Shown here: piece by piece, positions 24,301 through 64,000 of the stretch
How the letters are laid out: the number at the start of each line of letters is the position of its first letter
Position numbering within the stretch: the first letter of the stretch is position 1
Assembly (NCBI GenBank): GCA_035582835.1
Contig: JAYKAV010002955.1
Location: 1,725,190-1,789,189, forward strand
Source: Phoebastria nigripes
Lineage: Eukaryota > Chordata > Aves > Procellariiformes > Diomedeidae
Direction: 5' to 3'
DNA length: 64,000 nt
Made by a program: the position numbers and the translations under genes
The notes under the pieces: generated by a model
Databases searched by the model: none
What the model was told of the DNA's origin: nothing
Seen by the model: only the letters and a program-made list of their open reading frames with translations

Positions 24301-27300
24301 GTCTCCTGCCCAGAGCCCTGGCCCAGCCCCAAAACATGAGGCAAAGCATCAGAGCTGCTGCCTGAGCTTCAGTTACTGTAAAATTTGTTGCCTCAATTTG
24401 TGAAAAGAGGGGATGAAAAGGGCACTCCCTGCTGCTGCCCCTCACTTGGCACCAGGCTCAAACTCCTGCCCAGCCTGAGCTTGGCAAGAGCAGGAATTCA
24501 GACTCTGCTGTCTTTCCACTCTCATAAAAATTCAGTTCTGTAGCTTTATCCAAAATTAAAGAAGGTCCATTAAGTCACAGTTGATTCCCCTGGGAGGCCG
24601 AGGGCACTGACCTGGTTTGTAACGTTATTTACATTCACGAGGCTATTGGGTCTAAAACACATCTCAAACTCTGCATCTTCCAGAAATAATCCAGGCTCCC
24701 AGGCAGAGGAAATACAGTATAATGGAAAGCAGAAGAACCCTGTATTGAAGTGTTTTACAGAGCATTGATTTTTTCCCAAGGTACAGCCCTGGGATTTTTC
24801 TGCAGAGCTGTTGTACTGTCAGCATACGATTTGCTCTACTTGCTGTTTCGATTTTAATGTCCCATTAATAATGCATCTCTGTATTTATTGCAGTTTGCAT
24901 TAATGTTCCACTGTTACTTCTTGATCACTCATTATTCTCTCTGTAGTGCTAGGCAAAGCTCCAAAACCCAAACAACGGCAGCAGTGTTACTACAGACCAA
25001 GCCACAGGCCCACCAGATCCAAGGCAGCCCCGCCAAGGGGGATCATTTATCTTCCCGAAGCTGGCTGAATGCGCTGCACCCAGGAAAACGGGAACAGCTC
25101 TACATCCTCTCCAGCTCTGTGATCAGACCTAAACTTTTCCAGGGCAATTTGGACTCTTTGGACTCAGCTCTTTCGAGGGATCTAAGCCAGAAAAATGTAA
25201 AACATCATTAACGAGCAGCTTGCTTAATCCTGGCTCTGCGGCACCCGCTGTAATAGGAGCGGGAATGAGCTGTTGGGCTGGCTCTGGCAGCACAGGGCTC
25301 CGTGGAGGATGTGCTAACGATGCCTCCCTTGATCAACCCTGCATTCCTGAAAACTGCTGCTTAGCTGCCCCTTGACCCTTCAGCTAGCGGAGCTCTTGAA
25401 TTTCTCACCCTACAGCACTCTGAGCACCCCATTATACCCCTGTACACCTCCAGCTCAGCATCCAGGCTTGGGCGTTGCACTACCGGTGTCCACCTCCCAC
25501 CGGGAACATCCTCAGGCATCACCAAACCCGTACCATGCTGCAGAGCAAATCAGAAACGATATAGAAAGGCAATGCTGAAGGAGCTGGGTGGTTGCCTTAC
25601 CTGGGGGTTACAGTGCTCATCCGTAACACAGGGCTTCATAACCCTCTTTTGCCTGAGGGACTTACAATACCTATCTTTCACATCACAGGAAAATGCCTTA
25701 AATCCTGAAAAAGAGATAGTTGCAATCCTGTTTTGAGGCAGGATTTCTCTCCACCCTTCTGGATGAGGCTGCACAAACACTAGGAGAAAGGTTTCTCTGG
25801 TCCTCCAAGAAAGCCTTGCTTTCCCCTCCCTTCCCCTGGGAACGGAGCTGACCTGCTCCCTCCCTTATCCAGACGAACAGCGCATTACTTCCAGCAGCGG
25901 CAAGGAGTTTCAGAGCAGGAAAACAAGTTTCCCTGTCCTGGGCTGGTGGTTAGGGCACTCAGGAGGTGGGTTTGAAGCCCCTGCCCAAAGCAGGTCTCCT
26001 GCGTCCTCGGTGGCTGCCCTCAACACCAGGCTCATGGGCATGACAGGACATGGTTCACCTCTTCTTCCCTGGCTGTACTTTGAAAGAAGTCACATTTACC
26101 CTCTTTTTAGTTATATTGTTATTATGCACTTATCTACAAAGCAAAACCCAGGGGTCTTCAGGGTGAAGCATCATCTCTGCTGCATAGTGTGCTACAGAAA
26201 CTGCAAGGAAAAGCAGGGACTGAAAATGCTGAGTTTCCACTGTTCCCTTCTGGCCAAGTTAGCAGGTTGCCATGCAGCAAGCTGGGGGAGGCAGATCTCA
26301 TTCTCACCCACTGCACAGTGGTCACCTGTAGACCCCAGCCTTCCACCCCAAAGATAAAGATTGCCATGCTCAACACTGAAACCTTCAAAACGCTTTTTGG
26401 ATCTCAACTTTTATGGGCGCTGTTCACAAGTTCTCCTGTCTGACCTAATCCCAGAGAAGACAAGGGTTTTGCTTTGACTTGCTCCGCCTGCAGCCAGCCA
26501 GACACGGGAGCACGGCCCAGTCACCACAATCTGACCTTGTGTGAAGCGTCCCTGAGGTGTCACATGCCCTTGTACTTGCCAAACTCCTCAGCAGATAAGG
26601 TAGCTTCCAGATTTCAGTACTTAGTGGCAAACTTCAAGTGGTTTGTCCAGAAAGGCTCTGAATGATTAAAGATCTCTTCGAGCTGTGTTGTTGCCACTGC
26701 TTGGTTACTGACCCACACAAGCATACCAACATGGGAACCAAGGATTTGGCAAAACAAACTTTTCTGCTCCCTGTCTTCCAATTTTTAGCTTTGCTTTTGA
26801 GATGAAAGAAGCACTAATTCCTATTTGTATTCATTCTCATTGCCTGACTTCGGATTTTTTTTAAAGTTTACTGTCAAGAACAAGCCTTCTATTACGATTT
26901 ATTAAGCTTGAACACAGCTCACTTTCCAAGTGCTGTGCAAATACGAGCTCATTCACCGTTAGCAACATACTGAAAAGATTTGTTATCCCTATCTTACAGG
27001 TAACAAATCTGGATCAGCCAGTGGGTGTTTTGTACCATACAAGCAGGATAAAACCCACAATATATGCCCTGCTTGCCAAAGTATGCATGACCAGAAGACG
27101 AGGATCACTGCCTCCCTTTCTGGCTGAATAACTCTAAGTTCCTTCTATTACAGCTTTAAAAAAGCCTCTTCCCCCAGCTTTCGTGTCTGCATATGCTAAC
27201 CAGCCTGCTCCCGGAGTGCGCTTTCATCAAGCTTACAACCTTTAGCTTTCCAGACAGATCATTTGCTATTATTAACAGAGATAACACATAGAAAGCAAGC

Positions 27301-30300
27301 AATTTTGGAAGCTACCTTTTCTTGTCTCATTCCTCCCATGTTTTCACAGGGTATCTTGGCACCCTACAGTGCAGCAGATAGTTAAGAGAAGGGATGGTTC
27401 CCAGGGAAGAAGCATTAAGAGCGTGGCCAATGCCAGCACTGCATCCGACTTCTAAATTGCCTACAAATGGAAATGCAGCACACATAAACAAACTAGAGGA
27501 AATCACCACAAGGTTTGACCATTTAGTATTAGTTTTGCATTATTTTTTGTAATTGTCAAAGTCATGAAGTCAAAGATATTTGACAGAAGACTTGTAAATA
27601 GCGTGCATTCAAAGTGATCCTGCAGAAAACAGTCAAAAATAGCATGAAGAGTTCTCAGTGCCATCTGACGTGTTTCTTTACCACTTCTTACTAGTCAGGC
27701 TTGGTCTGCCACCAGAGAGAACCAGGAGGTTTCCTCAGCAGCAAAAAATCACACTGAATTCTGATTCAGAGCAGTAAGATACTTACTTGGAGAAAAAAGA
27801 AAAAGGAAGTCCCTGTTATGAATTCCCATCTTATTTAAGCATTTGCAAAGCTCCATTCTTACACTCCAAAGGGGCTTTCTAGCCCGTTCTTCTGGCCTTT
27901 CAATCATGATCTCCTCCCCTCTATGAAATCACATCTACTGCCAGCTCTTTGGGGTCCTTTGTGCCAAAACTGACTCCATTTGTCTGTTTTACATAATTAC
28001 AAAGCAGCAAGAGCCCCATCCACCATTGCAGCCTTCTCCCAGACTGTGTTTGGGGGTAGGTAGCTGGTACTTCCTCAAGAAGTACTGTACAGTGACAGCA
28101 ATCTGTGCGAGGAACAAGAAAGAAACTTTAAAACAGAGAAGATCTAGCTGCATAGAGGTACATGTTGCATGAAAAGAAACAGAAGTTATCTGACCACAGT
28201 AAGCAGGACATTTCTTCTACCTCCATTTTCTGCACGCATGTGAATTTTAAGCAAACCGAAACTCCTCCCATCTCAGAAAAGGCAGTTTAGGTGCTTCCCA
28301 AGCCAACCTCCTCACGTTACAGATTAAGAGTAATTGCTACCTCAGCTGCCTCTCCTTCACAGTATAAACTAAGCCCATTTATATGCCAAAATACGTACCA
28401 TTTTCCAGCCTTGGAGACACGGACTCTCATCTGAGGTCCTGCCATACTCTCTCCCCTATCACTTTTGTCCATGAACAGGAACAGCCACCTACTTCGTTTT
28501 CCTAAGCAGACGTTAGGTAAGATCTGAATTGTAATGTTAGGGGCTTTCCTACAGCGTCAGTTCTTTCAGTACAGATCAGAATAGTTTTTCAGATGCTGGC
28601 CTGTGCCAAAACTTTAAAGGCAACACAAAATTGAAAGGGGAGGTTGGCTCATCCTGCCACAGCCAGACCACATTTTCCAAATGGCTCTATTTAAAGAATC
28701 ATCAGTATTAGATAACTTGGGAGCAGGACTGACTAACCACCTACTGAATTCATCACCATTTCCTGCACAGCCGATTCTGCAAGGGAGCAAGAAACAGCAA
28801 TTTGACACCCAACATGGTGTAAAGCAAAGGATAGTCACTTCAGTACATTTTCTCAAGAGACTACGTAATATTTATAGGCAGTTTTCCTGCCCTGCTCATT
28901 TAGCATCCACCCCCTTTGCCCCCTAAAGCATGTTGGCTGACTGCTGCCCCACAACCACACAGGAGTACTTCTCACCGCTGAAGAAGCAAGCAAGCCTGCC
29001 AGAAGGATTCCTACAGGCGCCACTGGCCTCAGGAGCTTCGGAGAGCAACAGAAAAGCAAGCTGGTGCCTGGAAAAGGACATCAAGTTACTCAGGAGACTC
29101 GATCTCTTTTCAGTTGCAGCATAATTTCACATACAAATTCTGTATATTTGAAATGTGTGTATGTGGATGTATTTTGCCAAAATATAAGACTAGTAAGTTT
29201 TCCTGTATTTCATGGCTCCATAACTGTGAGGACAATTCATTATCATGACACAATCAAAGCGACCTCTTAAGCTTCACAGAGAAGTGATATGAACACTTGG
29301 ATGAATGAGTTATTTGGGTCAAACTCTTTAGAGAACTAAAGGATGCTGCATCTCCAGATAGAAAATGTGGCATAGATGCTCTTCACTGCAGGACTGTGAA
29401 TACCTCTTAAGGATCTTTCTCAGCCAATGGTCTGTAACAATATAGGCTGTAGCCTGAAATTAAAAGTCTTTTTGTTACCATGTTTGTTCTTTCCCATCTA
29501 ACCATTTGCGAAACCGTATCCAACTAATTCTTTCCCGGTTGTTCACAGAATGACATGTTTTTGAGAAATACCTAGCAGGTGCTAAGATTGGAAAGAGACA
29601 CAAGGAAATCCTTTATAAAGATTTGCAAAGTGAAACTGGAGAGCTACCAGCCTAATGCATTTGTTAAGCTTCAGCGCAATTTGTGGTACATTTGACACAG
29701 TTTTAAGGGTCTGAGGCAGAATGGAGTCCATCAAGATACTCCACAGAGGCTCCTTCACAATCCCAAGCCAACGTCTCCCACTATCTGATCTGATCCCCTT
29801 TAGCACAGTTCCTCTAGAAGTAGGAGGTCCTCAGCTAGCTAAGTGAGCTCTGGCACTTTTCCACTAGCTTAGAGGTACCACTGAGAATGATCAGGGGTTG
29901 AAATCTGTTAGAAAACTTGCCTAGATGGTAGCGAGCAAACTCACAGAATTTTAGCTGCAATGCGCACATTGCATTCTGATTAAAATCAAATGTACAAACA
30001 AGAAAGTCTGAATTCTGAAGAGTGGCTAACAGCTCTCGGCTACATGATTTTTAACAGCCATGAGAGTCAAAGCGATGGCTGTTGGCCGCATGACAAAATT
30101 CCCTCGGTAACACAGCCACATAATAGGGCGTTCAGAATACTTCTTCGCAACGTCCTTTATTAAATATCCTCTTTGATACAGAATATTTAAGCAAAAATAG
30201 TTTAANACCTCTGTTTTGGTAATTCTTACAGGAAGGAGTCTTTTGTGTAGTCACCATTACAGCAGCTCACGTTGCCATTTAAGGAATAAATCTTTATCAA

Positions 30301-30774
30301 ATGTCAGGTTTCTTACTGTGNGGAGATCTGTTTCATACAAAGAAGTAGTAAGAGTAGGCATCGGCAAATGCCTATAAAAGCGACGAAAACTCCGAATTCT
30401 GGTCTTCGGCTAATAAAGAAATTTAACAATTGTGTCACAGACACATAATTCTTAATAAATGAAGTACCAGAATAGGAAAATGCATCCTCTAAAGCTTATA
30501 GAAGTCATGGCAGTGCACGCAAGTACAGCAAAAGAAGAGGATATGCCTCAAGCACAGACGCTTCAATACAATGTTGAAGCTTCAGCACAGCACTGCCCAG
30601 CTACACTTGTGAGTCTGAATGCTATTTCCAATACTGGAAATTTGTCATGTAACAACCGTGTGGCAGCTGGCACTGCCCACACCCAGATGGGATTCTGCCC
30701 CACAGAAATTAGACAGCATAAACAGATTCTGCTTTGACTTCTGTCTGCCACAGCTGTTGCANGGCCTGCTTGAG
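21381..30774. other. Intergenic downstream of POLR1A, no gene recognised
   Basis: Long unique stretch. I looked for ST3GAL5 and ATOH8, which lie beyond POLR1A in mammals, and did not recognise the sialyltransferase motifs or a basic helix-loop-helix block. The lower part may hold extended POLR1A 3' UTR. An A run lies at 23,360-23,378. Confidence 0.55.
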
Positions 30775-31060
30775 ACGCAGACGGTCTCCTTCATTTTATT
30801 CTTTTCTATGTAAACCAATAATCTCATTTTTTACATTAATGAACAGTAAATAAATGTTTCTTTGGATCAAAGGATAGCTCCTATAGGTGCAGACATTCTC
30901 ATTAAATAGATTAGGCTCATCAGGTATCCAGATTAACAAACCTATTGGCACAGGGAAGATGACTGGGGACACAGTATGTGCCCTTGTTGCATAGCTGTAG
31001 AGCATATGTATCTCTTATGATGAACATTTTAGTCAGAATCCTTAAGTTATAACCAAAACA
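30775..31060 (-). other. POLR1A: POLR1A probable proximal 3' UTR
   Basis: This is the transcribed sequence after the stop codon up to just past the first AATAAA on the minus strand. The left border is set about 20 bases past the signal and is approximate. Longer 3' ends are possible; another TTTATT (plus strand) lies near 30,155. Confidence 0.55.
30795..30800 (-). promoter_or_regulatory. Candidate POLR1A polyadenylation signal
   Basis: AATAAA on the minus strand, 261 bases past the stop codon. It is the first canonical signal downstream of the last exon. Use is inferred only. Confidence 0.55.
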
Positions 31061-63843
<32,783 letters not shown>

Positions 63844-64000
63844 CTGATAAAGAAAAAAAAGAGACTTAAAAATAATGAAAATAATAAAAATAAATTAAAA
63901 CATTTGATATGAATTTATTAAACACTATATAATTAATGTTAACTATCAACATGAACATTATTAGTATCAATGCACACACATCCTTGTATTGATTTAATTC

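Noticed and set aside
21381..30774. ST3GAL5 or ATOH8 exons expected from mammalian gene order
   Set aside because: No sialyl motif or basic helix-loop-helix block was recognised on either strand. Short exons could have been missed without a search tool.

Overview
The window is vertebrate nuclear DNA, almost certainly from a bird. The evidence is several CR1 LINE copies (the dominant avian retrotransposon), an avian-type ERVL-like solo LTR with a 5-bp target duplication, and one large multi-exon gene whose protein is clearly a vertebrate RNA polymerase I largest subunit. The species cannot be named from the sequence. Scattered single N bases and two N gaps (485 and 745 bases) show a draft assembly, and both gaps fall next to or inside CR1 copies.

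Right half (31,061 to the window end): POLR1A on the minus strand. I could place 30 coding exons whose splice phases all agree. They run from an exon coding VKNVCEC... at 63,758-63,843 to the stop codon at 31,061-31,063. Joined, they give 4,587 nt: 1,528 residues plus a stop. The family is about 1,700 residues long, so the first ~190 residues (clamp head, first zinc site and start codon) lie beyond the right edge. The window includes the second half of the clamp zinc site, the switch/rudder segment, the NADFDGD metal-A loop, the funnel, the bridge helix, the trigger loop, the acidic DNA-mimicking jaw insert and the C-terminal clamp segment. Introns range from about 0.1 to 2.9 kb. Three CR1 fragments lie in them, all antisense to the gene.

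Left half (1 to about 30,780): I recognise no protein-coding gene. It holds the end of one ERVL-like LTR (1-183), a complete solo LTR of the same family (9,800-10,393), a 1.5-kb inverted CR1 copy flanked by a near-perfect 18-bp direct repeat (2,311-3,868), shorter CR1 or LINE remnants near 13.5, 14.6 and 21.3 kb, a CTTT microsatellite, homopolymer runs and several perfect small inverted repeats. In mammals the DNA downstream of POLR1A leads to ST3GAL5 and ATOH8. Neither was recognised here, so this is probably the intergenic stretch before them.

I found no undescribed gene system. The observations most worth a second look are the long flanking repeat of the CR1 at 2.3-3.9 kb, the competing hairpins at 6.5 and 12.06 kb, the 15-bp hairpin in the last POLR1A intron, the bird version of the POLR1A acidic insert, a weak splice donor, and the CR1-linked assembly gaps.
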